This document shows, piece by piece, positions 9,198 through 19,596 of a stretch of DNA of 40,268 nucleotides (the stretch's first letter is position 1; the number at the start of each line of letters is the position of its first letter). Under the pieces are notes generated by a model, which had not been told where the DNA came from, did no database searches, and saw only the letters and a program-made list of their open reading frames with translations. The position numbers and the translations under genes were made by a program. Origin of the DNA: Penium margaritaceum (Eukaryota; Streptophyta; Zygnematophyceae; Desmidiales; Peniaceae). The stretch is from NCBI GenBank assembly GCA_023375785.1, contig SZWC01003867.1, forward strand, positions 26,539-66,806, in the 5' to 3' direction.

Positions 9198-9389
9198 TGA
9201 GCCTGAGCTACGGTCGTGTCCTAATTCATCGTCTGTCTCCCTATCCCCTGTGATCTCATCTGCCCCTTTTTGTGATGACGTCGCGTGGCTTGATGATTGG
9301 CAGTCTCGGTTCACGCCCCCTTCCACCGCGTCCTTGTCTCTCGCTTGCTGCCATGTGACTATCAGTGATCTGGCGACACCGGTCTAGGA

Positions 9390-10860
9390 CCCTGTGAGAC
9401 CTGGATCATTGACTTCGAAGCCATGCATCAGATGACAGCCTCTCGCGAGGCCTTCAGTATGCTTGGTCCTGTTGGCAATGTCTCCGGGGTCCGGACGGGC
9501 TCCGGCCAGATGTTTCCTGTTTGCGACGTCAACGTCGTTCGTTTTTGTGGTCATGCCAGTGATATCTTGTTGACCAATGTCCTCTTCGTCCCAGGTCTTC
9601 AGCTCAACCTTCTTTTTGTTACTGCCCTTGACCGCATGAGCATGGAAAATGTGCACTCGCGTGGTGTTGGCAGTGTGTCGTTGCGTCCATCCGGTCTTGT
9701 CGTTTTGCACACCACCGCCCATGGCAACCTGTGGCACGTACCTCGTCTGTCCTCCTCTCCTTCTGTCCCCTCCTCGTCGGCCGCCACGGGCCATGTGTTT
9801 GTCACCAGCACGCTCTCTCCATAGCACACCCGATTCTTGCACCGTCGCCTTTGCCACGTCCACTCTAATGTCGTAGAAAGCATGCTCCGCACCCAGCCGG
9901 CCAAAGACCTTGACCCGGAGACTTTCCCTCTCCCGTGCCCCACAGAGTGCGTTGATTGTACTCAGGGTAAGATGCACTTGTCCACATACCCTCTATCCTC
10001 CTTCCGTGCATCCGCCCCTCTAGACCTGGTCCATTCCAATGTCATGGGTCCTCTCCCTACCGAGTCTGTCGGGGAGCACGGGAGCTATGTCCTCACCCTC
10101 AAGGACGACTACTCTCACTACCGCTGAGTCTTCTGTTTTCGGCACAAGAGTGATGTCGCCCGTGCCATTCAGGGATGGATTGTCCTTACGGAGTGCGAGT
10201 GTAGTTGATCTCTTCGTCGCTTTCGCTCTGATCGCAGTGGTGAGTACATGGGCAACACCACGACTTTCCTTGCCTCCCGCGGTATCCACCACGAGACGTC
10301 CGCGCCCTACACGCCCGCTTAGAACGGCGTCTCCGAGCGGTGGAACCATACCATGGCTGACGCCGTCCGCACCATGCGTGTTGAGTCTGGCCTCTCCAAT
10401 GGCTTCTCTTTTGAAACCATGGCCTACATGACATGGGTCTGGAACCGGATTCCCCACGGACCCCTTCCTCGCCAGTCCACGTCATAGCAGCACAGGTGCG
10501 GTCAACGAGCCGACCTCTGCCCTGCTTGCGTCTGGGGCTGCGTGGCCCTTGTGTGGCTGCCCATCCCGCAGTAGGGCGAAAAGCTCGCCCCCCACGGGCG
10601 TCCTTACACCTTTCTCAATGTCTCTCATTAGTCCAAGGCTTGGCGCTTCTAGGATCCCTCCCGACACTGCATTGTCGAGTCCCGCGATGCCCTCTTCTTT
10701 GAGGAGCTGTTTCCGTGTGATCTTGTTCACTCCGGCTCGTTAGTGTCCCTCGTGTTGCGTGGGGGAGTGCTGAGTCCGTCCTCCGTCCTACCGCTTCTTA
10801 GAGGCACTTCACTTCGTCCGTCCGGGCCAGCAGCCCCCGTCGCGCCCGCTTGCCCCTCCT
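9390..10860 (+). pseudogene. pol: Copia-1 protease and integrase, broken
   Basis: This is a single frame. The protease start reads WIIDFEAMHQM where the family has W-x-x-D-S-G-A-x-x-H-M; the S-G of the active site is lost. The pre-integrase zinc region is seen as HRRLCHVH with C-x2-C (CVDC) before QGK. The integrase core follows: VHSNV (the first catalytic Asp reads Asn), then DDYSHY, then RSDRSGEY with the second Asp kept, and NGVSERWN with Glu kept. The C-terminal part is VESRDALFFEE near 10674. In-frame stops: TAG at 9822, 10320, 10485, 10629 and 10650; TGA at 10125 and 10206. Several replace conserved Gln or Trp. Integrase would insert the cDNA copy into the genome. Confidence 0.88.
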
Positions 10861-11310
10861 AGCCAGCAGCCCCAGTCTCGCCCGCGGGCCCCTCCAAGCC
10901 AGCAGCCCTAGTTGCGCCCGATGGCCCCTCTGAGCAAGCAGCCCCAGTTGTGCCTGCTGGCCCCTCGGGGTCGGTTGTCCCAGTTGCATCCACTGGTCCC
11001 TCTAGGCCAGTTGCCCTGGTCGCGTCCACCGACCCCTCCGGGCTGGCCGCCCCAATCGCGTCCACTAGTCCCTCCAGGCCAATCGCCCCAATCGTGTCCA
11101 CTGGTCCCTCCGGGTCAGCCGCCCCAGTCGCGTCCACTGGTCCCTCTAGGCCAGCTGCCCCAGTCGCGCCTGCCGGCCCCTCAGGGCCGGCGGCCCCAGT
11201 CGCGTCCGTTGGCCCCTCCGGGCCAGCTGCCCCAGTCACGTCCGCTGGTCCCTCCGGGCCAACAACCCCGTCCGCCTCCATCGGCCCATCAGACTTGGTG
11301 CCATCTCCTG
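10834..11310 (+). repeat. 36-bp tandem repeat encoding a 12-residue Pro/Ser/Ala linker
   Basis: About 13 imperfect 36-bp units encode ASTGPSGPAAPV-type 12-mers in the same frame as the integrase upstream and the reverse transcriptase downstream. The repeat therefore forms the integrase-RT linker of the Copia-1 polyprotein. Copia-3 has a non-periodic Pro/Ser-rich linker at the same place (16734-17243). Confidence 0.88.
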
Positions 11311-11363
11311 TCCTATCGCGCTACACATGTGGCCCAGGCGGCAGCCTCTGACCCAGACGGTCA

Positions 11364-13205
11364 GTGAGCACGCAGACCGCAGCACCTCGCCTAGTGGTGT
11401 CTCGGCCCCCTATCGTGCCACGTGTCTCTTCCACTCCTACGGTCATGAGTGGGGACCTTGGCACTAAGGCCCTCGGCCTGACCACTTCGGCTATCATTGC
11501 AGACCTTCATCTTCACTCTCCACTGGACTATGCCATGCTTCATCACGAGCATCGATATGTTGTCGTGGCTGCACTCGCACGCATCCCACCTGGAGCTCGA
11601 GATGAACACGCTCTCTCAGTCCGCTCCATAGCATGCCCAGAGAACCCAGCCATCCAGTACGAGGCTCGAGCCTCCCCTAAGGCCACACACTGGGATGCTG
11701 CCTGCGCTGATGAGCTCGTTGCTATCTGAGAACACCACGTGTATGACCTCGTCGACCTCCCTCTAGGTCGGAAGGCCATCGGTGCCAAGTGGGTGTTTTG
11801 GTGCAAATGAAAGCCTGACGGTTCCTTGGACAAGTACAAGGCCCGCCTCACAGCCGAGGGGTTTGCTCAGGTCCCTCGGGCCAATTACAACCAGATCTTT
11901 GCCCGAGTTGGCCGGTTCTCCACGAGCCGGGCTCTTCATCCTACTTGTCCACCATGGATGGGAGCTGCATCAGATGGACGTGAGTAACGCCTTCCTCCAT
12001 GGTTCACTGCAGGGTGAGGAGCTCTACATGGTGCAGCCTCCAGGCTTCGACGACGGCACTAGGAGAGTCTGGCGGCTACGAAAGGCCCTCTACGACCTGA
12101 AGCAGTCGCCTCGATGCTGGAACCAGGAGATCAGTCGCACGCTCCTTTGCGGCAGCCTTCAGCGTAGCACCGCTGACGCCGCACTGTTTGTCACCCTGCG
12201 AGGCTAGACACTCGCCGCTGTCGAGGTCTACGTCGATGATCTCCTCGATGATCTCCTCATTGCATCGCCTGACATGGGTCTTATCAAGCGTGTCAAGGAA
12301 CTGCTGCACATCACCTACCAGATGAAGGACCTCGGGTCTGCCCGACTCTTCTTGGACATGGAGCTCGAGCATGATCCCTCCCAGGGCCTTCTGCACATCC
12401 ACCAGGCTGCCTATGTGCAGACCCCGTCCACTCGCTTCACCAAGGAACTGCCCCTCGTGCCCAGCACATCTTCACCCATGTCACCTGATGGCGAAGTGAA
12501 GCTGAAGAGTCCTGACCCAGTCCTTGTGGGGGAGCCAGTTGACTTGACCACACATCTGCGAGTCATCGGGTCACTGATGTTCCTTGCGACGACGACGCGC
12601 CCAGACATCGCGTTCACCGTCAACCTCCTAGCTCAGTTTTCTCAGGAGCCGCGTTACCTCCACTTTGAGGCCGCGATCCTAGTACTACGCTACGTCGTGT
12701 CGACTCCTCGGCGAGGTCTCATGTTCCGCCGCCAGCCGTCTGTCGTCGTGGTGGGCTACACCGACAATGACTGGGCCGGCAGTCGAGACGGCAAGAGTCG
12801 TACATGTTGTATCTTTCTGATCGGCGGCACGGTTGTGTCCTAGCGGAGTGGCAAGCAGGGGTGCATTGCACGCAGCACTTCTTAGGCTGAGTACGTGGCC
12901 CTTGACTCAGGCGCGTGTGAGAGTGTGTGGTTGCATCGCCTGTTGTCTAAGTTGCTTTAGACCGTCGCATCCATCACGTTGCATTGTGACAATGAGAGTA
13001 CCATGGCCATCGCAATGACAACGTGCATCACACACGCACAAAGCACATCAACATTCAGTATCACTATGTGCATTCACTACTGCATGACGGCAGCATCGGC
13101 ATTGTGTGGGTTGACACATCACGACAGTTGGCTGACTTCTTGACCAAGGCACTGAAGCGCCACTTGTTCAAGAAGGCTGTGAGTTTGGTTGGCGTGCGTT
13201 TGTGA
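11364..13205 (+). pseudogene. pol: Copia-1 reverse transcriptase and RNase H, broken
   Basis: Recognisable blocks are YDLVDLP..KAIGAKWVF, YKARLTAEGFAQ, then after a frameshift near 11925 WELHQMDVSNAFLHG, KALYDLKQSPRCWN, the catalytic box, VIGSLMFLATTTRPDIAF, and RNase H blocks GYTDNDWAGSRD and AEYVALD. A second frameshift near 13010 precedes RTKHINIQYHYV and QLADFLTKAL. The catalytic box is disrupted by an in-frame 12-bp tandem duplication (12235-12246 repeated at 12247-12258), giving YVDDLLDDLLIAS. In-frame stops include TGA at 11727 and 11808, TAG near 12205, and a TAG at the Trp position before RSGKQ. The last ORF block (13023-13205) ends the polyprotein. Confidence 0.93.
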
Positions 13206-13312
13206 GTGGCTCTCTTCGTCCCTGCCTGCGTCTCTGCGTGCCCTGGGGGAGTCTGGTTTTCGACTCTGTCTCTGCCCATCCATGTGCACTACACCTGTGA
13301 GTCATGGGGGAG
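13206..13312 (+). other. Copia-1 3' untranslated stretch and polypurine tract
   Basis: About 100 bases separate the polyprotein end from the 3' LTR. The segment ends in ATGGGGGAG immediately before TGTTGG at 13313. This is the expected plus-strand primer site. Confidence 0.85.
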
Positions 13313-14144
13313 TGTTGGTTCTTGCACCTCTCATTGTACTCTGTTGTGTCCTCCCGGCTTGTGTACATCGGCGTGCAGATGACTGACGGCGAGATTTTAC
13401 GCAGTTGGAGTGTTTTCTGGTGGAGCCGACGCACGCTAAGGCCTCCTCGCAGTTCACTGGAGCCTCCTCCCTCTGGCGACGTGCTCAGCTCCATCGGCAG
13501 GCCTTCTCGACGGTCAGGTCGCTGGCCGTCATTGCCACCGCATATGCTGTCTGCATGCTCCCAACGCTGGTTCTGACTGTGCCATTGCGTCTGCAGCATC
13601 ATGCTTTGCCTAGGGTCCATGTCTCTTGCTGCATAGCACTATTTGGCATCGTGGAAATTCGTAGGCACTGCCTGGGTTCAGGCAGCCATAACTCTTTGCT
13701 ACTGTTTTTCTAGCTGGTTTTGACCGCACGACCGCGTTCACAGCGTCGGTATTATGGTTTGGTCTAATTTTCAGGCAAAACGGACGACGCCCTGGTTTTG
13801 GGCTGTCGGTCGTCTGGCAGGGCTCACCGAGAAAACCTTGCTTGCAAGGGAAGAGGTCTAGGACTAGCTGAGTAACAAGTTCTACACAAGTGGGGGGGGC
13901 TAGAACTTGGAGGGGTCTCCCATTGTTGCTTATTCTTCATTCCTAATCAATCACTTACAGTTTTTGAGCTGCTTTCTGGCGCTAACACTGGCGCGCGTAT
14001 TTCTGAGTAACAAACCCAGAGCTTCGAGACTTAGTCACTAGAGCAGCAGACTGAGGGGGCAGCAGACTTAAGCAACTAGCCTGGAAGCCCGCACGCTGCG
14101 TCAACAACGCTTCTGCCCCAACCTGCTGCCTAGTTTTCCTTTCT
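13313..14144 (+). repeat. Copia-1 3' LTR
   Basis: It starts TGTTGG, ends CCTTTCT and is followed by GAGGAGGAGG. It aligns with the 5' LTR throughout. Differences are mainly transitions plus a ~22-bp deletion near 13865. Confidence 0.92.
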
Positions 14145-14174
14145 GAGGAGGAGGAGGAGGAGGAGGAGGAGGAG
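14145..14174. repeat. (GAG)n, right flank of the Copia-1 insertion
   Basis: This continues the GAG tract that precedes Copia-1 at 5160-5263, so the element split one microsatellite. Confidence 0.85.
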
Positions 14175-14438
14175 GTGAAGGCGGTTAGGAGGCAAAAGGT
14201 TGGTGGGTAGGTCTTGTTGACTTTGTCATTGTCAGTTCTTCCAGTCATGGACAAAGGCAGCTACTGTTGCCTTCGTCGTCCTACCTTTGCTGCTCCCATT
14301 GTCACGGAAAATGGCAACAGCAAACGTGAGATGAGAGAAGGCCTTAGAACCTTGTGCAAGAGAAATAGCGACAGAATGAACATTTTACTTTGGTCCGGTC
14401 CACAGCAAAACTGCACCGCACGAGGCAAAAAGAAGAAG

Positions 14439-14531
<93 letters not shown>

Positions 14532-15020
14532 AGTAGAGTGGAGAGTGAAGTTCCGGTTTCAACCAAGAGACCATCCTTATGGCGAAGAAGCCCTTAGAAA
14601 TGTGAGAGTCAGTATATAACAATGAGCAAGAGAGAGGGATAGCACCTCCACCCTTGGTCTGGCCAACGTATGGGCAAACTCCACAACAGCTGGCCTATGG
14701 GAAAGTCCATGGAAATGTCTGCCAGCTATCTAACAGCAACTGGACAGATCCCGGCAACTGTAGGGGTCACTTGGGTGGCCGAACGGCAAACCAAAAGAAG
14801 CAGCATAAGCAGGAAAATGAGCCCTACAAAACTACACTAAAAACCCTCAGAAGTAATGTTGAGGAGAAAGTGGCCCTCAAGAACTGGCCACCAAGAAAAC
14901 TCTTCCGTGTTCATAGGGACATGTGAGATGAATCTGAGACCATCAAAGTCGTCGCCACTGTAACCTGCATGCATGTGAGTGGTTTCAAGTCCACAGGTCA
15001 CCAAGATGGACATAGCACCA
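14175..15020 (-). repeat. Probable 3' LTR of Copia-3 containing a (GA)n tract
   Basis: Its right edge is supported. On the minus strand a polypurine tract (complement of 15021-15034) is followed by TGGTGCTATG, an LTR-like TG start at 15020. The other edge and a partner LTR are not found, so the extent is a guess. A (GA)n run fills 14441-14530. I see no gene. Confidence 0.4.
14441..14530. repeat. (GA)n microsatellite
   Basis: About 90 bases of pure GA. The Glu/Arg and Ser/Leu ORFs across it are artefacts. Confidence 0.97.
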
Positions 15021-15189
15021 CCCCCCCCCCAATTATCTGTTGACGCCAGACGCCATAATCGTGCACGAGGCACAAACAGGCAACATTGAGCCAGAAGAGG
15101 CAGTAAGGAGCCACAATAGTGCTAGAATGGATGACACAGAGACAAAACTTGAGTGAGAGAATGGGATGAGATGGAGATACATCAACCAG

Positions 15190-16560
15190 GATCGGCATGG
15201 AGAGACAAGAGACCAACAGCATGCATAGCCACCTTGAACTTGTCACTGCAAAGTGCCTTGGTAAGGAAGTCAGCGCACCACACGCAATGCATTCACGGAC
15301 AAAGTGATTTTCGATGTTGATGTGCTTGGTGCGAGTGTGATGCATGCCATCGTGCTCAGCAATGCGGCGAGTGATTTCATTGTCACAATGAAAAGTGATG
15401 TAGCGAATAGGCTAGCGCAGCTGCTGCATGAGACGACACAACCAAACGCTCTCATAGACACGTGTACCCACATCGATGTACTCAGCCTCAGTTGAGCTAT
15501 GCACGGCACAACCTTGCTTTCCGCTCTTCAAGGAAATTGCGTTGCCACCGATGAGGAAGATGTAACCAGACCGGCTGCGCGCGTCACGATCTTGAGCCCA
15601 ATCGCTGTCTGTGTATTCCTCAACGACGATAGAGGATTGTACACAACACAAGCCGAGACGTGGTGTGGACACGACGTAGCGGATGACATGCAACACCGCC
15701 TCGAGATGGAGGCAATGTGGGTACTGGGAGAACTGGGATAAGAAGTTGATTGCAACCTCAACTTGAGCATGTGTGGTAGTGCCAAACAACATCAGAGACC
15801 CAATGACCTGAAGGTACGTTGTGACATCGACCTGCTCCCCCAACCACACAGGGTTAGTGGTCTTCACAACCCTCTGCCTAGTAGGCGTCATAAGCTTAGG
15901 CATATGGGGAACAGTAGCCAGGAGGTTGGTGAACCGCTCCTCCACAGTGCGGACATATCCGGCTTGATGCACGGTGAGCATACGACACGAATGGTCACGC
16001 TCAATCTCCATGCCCAAGAAGACGAGGGCAGGGCCAAGATCCTTCACCTTGTACGTAAACTGGATGAGGTCCTTCATAGCCCTAACAGCCTGTGGATCCG
16101 GTGAGGCAATGAGGAGGCCATCCACATAGACGAAGACGACAATGAACGGTGCCATCAGAGCACTGGCGAAAAGAGCAGGGTCAACAAGTGTGCGACGGTA
16201 GCCATCACGCTGAAGGGTGGCAGAAATCTTGAGGTTCCAGCAGTGCAGAGACCGCTTCAACCCATACAATACCTTGCAAAGGTACCATAACTGAATCAGG
16301 AGTACCTTGACAGTGGTGTTTGTTCCCCACAGGAACAAAGGTGATATCGTATTCAACGCCAAGCACTTGGAAAAATCCCTTGGCAATGAGACAAGCCTTA
16401 TAGCGCTCAACCACGCTGTTGGGCTTACGCTTGCGTCGGAATACCCAACGTGCAGCAATGGCTTTGAGACCACATGGGAGGTCCACTAGGTCGTAAACGC
16501 CATGCTTTTGTGATTGTGTCGAGCTCCTCACGCATAGCCTACTCCCAGAGAGCAGCATTT
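15190..16560 (-). pseudogene. pol: Copia-3 reverse transcriptase and RNase H
   Basis: The N-terminal RT block (YDLVDLPCGLKAIAARWVF, ERYKACLIAKGFFQV) lies at 16558-16300. After a frameshift and an apparent deletion of several dozen residues (the MDVKNAFL block is missing), an open stretch of 353 codons (16473-15412) holds LYGLKRSLHCWN, the catalytic box, KVKDLG, YLQVIGSLMLF, and RNase H blocks EYTDSDWAQDRDARS and STEAEY. The catalytic box reads YVDG at 16117-16128, so the second Asp is lost. The C-terminal blocks RTKHINIENHFVRE and ADFLTKAL are in other frames, with about 20 residues missing between them. This is the longest open reading frame in the window, yet it is not a working enzyme. Confidence 0.93.
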
Positions 16561-16733
16561 AGGACAGAGTGAGCCTGGTGGACAATGTCCGAATCAGGCG
16601 GGAGGATCGTGCTCCCACACATAGTGAGTGTAGTGACAACAGAGGTGTGTGACACAGCAGGACCAGAATCAACGGCTACGACAGCACAGAAAAACTCGTC
16701 CGCAATCAGGGAATAGGTGACTGCTGAGTTGGG

Positions 16734-17243
16734 CTACACGACAGTCGCCGCCAAACCAAGCACATCCAGTCCAATGGCGGGGGCTGGCTGGTTAGTGGGA
16801 GGGGACGAGGCCGGGCAAAAAGGACGAGCGGACACAGAACAACCAATAGAGGGGACAGAGTGAGAGGAGGACTGCAAGGGACGTAGGCAACCACCAGGAG
16901 CCCGACTGTACGTGATAGGGACAGATGAGAGTGGAGGAGCCATGGGATCCGCTGCGGAAGGAACCAGCAAGGGACCGGTGTGAAGTTGAGAGGTGTTAGA
17001 TGATGCGGGCGATAGAAAAGGTGAGGACGTAGGAGATGATACTGGCAATGAAGAAGAGATAGCACCAGGTGATGACACAGGCAGTGACATAGGCACAAAT
17101 GAGGATGAAGAGGCCGATGCGGACATAGGCATGGAGGCAGGCGACAATGCAGGTGTCCATGGCATAGGCAATGATGTAGGGAGTGACACAGATGTGGGAG
17201 CCTGGATGGATGCCGACGGGAGTGCAAGTGAGACGGGAGGCAC
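16734..17243 (-). pseudogene. Copia-3 Pro/Ser-rich integrase-RT linker
   Basis: A 169-codon open frame rich in Pro, Ser and Ala (for example SLPVSSPTSSPFLSPASS) sits between the integrase C-terminus and the RT. This position and composition match the 12-residue repeat linker of Copia-1, but no regular period is left. Confidence 0.7.
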
Positions 17244-17283
17244 CTGTGAGTGCGGAGAGCCGCCGGAGGGACAATGTCGCGAC

Positions 17284-18580
17284 TTAAATTGCTGTAGAAG
17301 AAGAGAGCCTCATGTGATTCAACAACACGACGACTCTCCGGATCTCAGATTTGCCATGCCTTGGACTGTGGCGAGACACCGATGAATGTGCACAAATGCC
17401 CGCGCCGGGAGAGCTTCCCATCGCATTGGTCCTAAGGAAGCAAGACACCGGCGACGCACCCCCAAACCCACGGAAGGTGCAAGTCGGCACAACGGTTATA
17501 CCAGCATTTGTATGGAGTGACGTGGTATGGAAGGGGCCCATGAGGGACCCGGTTCCACAACCAATTACCTCATGGCTTCATGAACGAAAGCTTCAGACAG
17601 GCCAGACTCAATCAGCATAGTACAAATCCCATCCGCAAGAGTGCGATTCCAGTGTTCAGAAACACCGTTTTGCCGAGGGGCATAGGGGGTGGACGACTCA
17701 AACCGGACACTAACCGACGTAACAAAATGCAAAGTGGGCCCAATGAACCCACCACCACGATTGGAATGAAACACCAACAACTTGCACTGGTAGGCACGCT
17801 CTGCTTGGAGAAGCCAGGATTCAATCGTGGGACCGACATCACTGTTCAGACAAAGGGGAAATCCAGTGAAAGCGAGAATATTCGTCAGTTAGACCGAGGA
17901 CATAACGACCGCCACCAAGGAACTCGACTGGGAACAGTCCCATGACATCAGCATGGACAAGAGCGAGATGCTCATGGGTGCAAGCCGTGGACACAACGAA
18001 AGGGGAACAATGCATTTTGCCTTGCACACAGTCCATGCAGTCAGCGGTGCAAGGAGCGGAGAATGTGGCAGTATCCAGACCAGTGGCAGGCTGATGATGC
18101 TACAAGATTTGGATTGCAATGGTGCTTACATGGTAAAGGCAATGATAAAGGAAGCGCGTATGCTCAGTAGAAAGCGTGGAGGAGGTATGAGCTTCAGTAA
18201 TGGCAATGGAGGAAGCACCAGGTGCAGACAAAGGCACACAATACAACTTATCACAACGAAGGTCACGAAGCTGAATGCGCCCAAATGACTGAAACGTAGT
18301 AGTACCAACACCTCGAGATGCAATAAAGTCCATACCCTGATCGTCGAGGGTAGTGAACGACAGTAGACTCACTTTGAGTACAAGAACATACAACACATCA
18401 AGTAGGAAGAGGTCACCGGAAGGAGCAACAAACCACACGACACCAATGTCGTGGACAGGCAGCATCCGTCTTGATCAAATACAGACAAAACAAACGTCCT
18501 CGACAAGTCCCAATGACACGAATGCAATATGTGACAACATCATGTGGTGATTGGCTCCACAACCAAGAATTCAGAAACCA
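17284..18580 (-). pseudogene. pol: Copia-3 protease remnant and integrase, fragmented
   Basis: The protease start reads ILGCGANHHM near 18560-18530, where the family has a D-S-G triad: both Asp and Ser are changed. Downstream come LLDVLYVLVLKVSLLS, a pre-integrase part, DCVQGKMH, VHADVMG (first catalytic Asp kept) and LTDEYSRFHW (18036-17839), then FHSNRGGGF (second Asp reads Asn) and YAPRQNGVSEHWNRTL (17780-17565). The C-terminal block SKAWQI..DPESRRVVESHEALFF lies at 17400-17290. Several frames are used, showing indels. Confidence 0.88.
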
Positions 18581-18850
18581 TGAGAAATACAAACAAGGGA
18601 CGAGACATGACATGCAGTGACAGGACCTGAACTGACAACAGGCAGCAGAGCATGACCCAGACAATGGGCCAAGAGCCGTGAACATGTAAGATGTTGCAAC
18701 TCCTGAATCCATGCATCAGCCCCACCCGGACTGTCAATGTGCTAGATAGCAACGGTCTAGAAAACGGGTCCCGACATGGGAGGCCGCCAACCGCTCTTGG
18801 TATTGCAACCAAGATAACATATCACCCTCGAACGAGGGATCCACACTTTA

Positions 18851-19130
18851 GGTTCGTTTGGTTTGCAACCTCGCAAAGTCCGCATGTTGGTCTTTAGTGT
18901 CTACCTTTGGTTGGAAACTTTGTGAGGAGTCTCAAAGGCAAGAACTGTAAATGGATGCATACAAGGTACAGGCTTTTATACTTGCAGAGCTTTGCTAAAG
19001 CTTCTGCATGTAGTGATTCTAGTGGAGCCAACCTCAACCTACATTCCTATTTGGCGCGTCCTTAGGCCGCCAAGTGTCATCCTCAACGCAGGCTCTAGTA
19101 AGCTTCCTCGAAGCTTCCTATCCCAGTTTG
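18851..19130. other. Spacer with short palindrome, no gene seen
   Basis: It starts with TTCGTTTGG, reminiscent of some MITE ends, but no matching opposite end or target duplication was found. A perfect 7-bp hairpin AAGCTTC/GAAGCTT lies at 19100-19116. Confidence 0.4.
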
Positions 19131-19225
19131 GGCCACAGAGAAAACTGTGGCCGTAATGGAGTTTGGACCTGCAACCTCTTGCATGAGACGCCGATGCCTA
19201 TTCAACTAGGCCACGAAGGCATGAT
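19131..19225 (-). mobile_element. tRNA-derived SINE-like fragment (tRNA-Arg-type head)
   Basis: On the minus strand GTGGCCTAGTTGAATAGGC (19219-19201) has a perfect 4-bp D stem GCCT/AGGC and a box A-like core. GGTTGCAGGTCCAAACTCC (19178-19160) is box B-like, at normal spacing. The wording resembles plant tRNA-Arg. The acceptor and anticodon stems do not pair, so it is not a working tRNA. An 8-bp hairpin GGCCACAG/CTGTGGCC (19131-19152) follows. No tail or target duplication was recognised. Confidence 0.4.
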
Positions 19226-19534
19226 TACTATGATGATCCACAGCTGACATACCCATTATGGGCAGTGCATTCTTGGCCCATCTCAGACCAGACCAAGGGG
19301 ACGTGCTTGTAGTGTGACAATTTTTTTATCATCAACAAGCATGACAACAACAGTTCAATCTCCCAAGACGTGTTTCGGCAGAGTTTTCCCTGCCCCAGTG
19401 GATTTAAGAAATAGGGATGGACATGCAGGTAAGGCCTCTTGGCTGCATGACATCCCAGCCTAAGAAGAAGGAAGGTCCAATGAAAAAGAGGGCAAGAAAA
19501 GAGATGGCAGAGAGGAAGAGAGAAGCAGGGCACA
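19226..19534. other. Spacer, no gene seen
   Basis: No motif, repeat or credible ORF stands out on either strand. Confidence 0.4.
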
Positions 19535-19555
19535 CGCACGCGCGTGCATACACAC

Positions 19556-19594
<39 letters not shown>
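19535..19594. repeat. (CA)n microsatellite
   Basis: Imperfect CACGCA units lead into pure CA (19561-19594). Confidence 0.97.

Positions 19595-19596
<2 letters not shown>

Larger units (their letters stand above)
5264..14144 (+). mobile_element. Copia-1: full-length, inactive Ty1/copia LTR retrotransposon
   Basis: The order LTR, tRNA-Met primer site, gag, protease, integrase, reverse transcriptase, RNase H, polypurine tract, LTR is the copia order. The 5' LTR is 5264-6112 and the 3' LTR 13313-14144. Both flanks are (GAG)n; a 5-bp duplication GAGGA fits (5259-5263 and 14145-14149) but is not diagnostic in such DNA. LTR copies differ at roughly one base in ten by eye, mostly transitions, so the insertion is old. 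The coding frames keep phase for long stretches but contain many in-frame TAG codons. It is related to Copia-3 (15021-18850), not to Copia-2. Confidence 0.95.
15021..18850 (-). mobile_element. Copia-3: 5'-truncated inactive Ty1/copia element
   Basis: Read from high to low coordinates: protease remnant, integrase, Pro/Ser linker, reverse transcriptase, RNase H, polypurine tract. No gag, no primer-binding site and no 5' LTR could be found beyond about 18850, so the 5' end is lost or unrecognisable. It is similar in plan and wording to Copia-1 (STPR.GL..., FLIGG...) and belongs to the same lineage, in opposite orientation. Confidence 0.9.

Noticed and set aside
10859..11281. Antisense ORF with collagen-like Gly-Pro-Glu-Gly-Pro-Ala repeats
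   Set aside because: It is the reverse complement of the 36-bp Pro/Ser/Ala linker repeat of Copia-1, whose + strand frame is continuous with integrase and RT.
7621..11925. Reassigned genetic code with TAG = Gln
   Set aside because: TAG also replaces conserved Trp (for example before RSGKQ and DPSR), TGA and TAA occur as well, frameshifts and lost catalytic residues show that the elements are dead, and the host exon ends naturally at TAG. Methylation-driven decay explains the pattern more simply.
19048..19057. E2F-like TTTGGCGC site
   Set aside because: A single 8-bp match with no gene next to it has no support.
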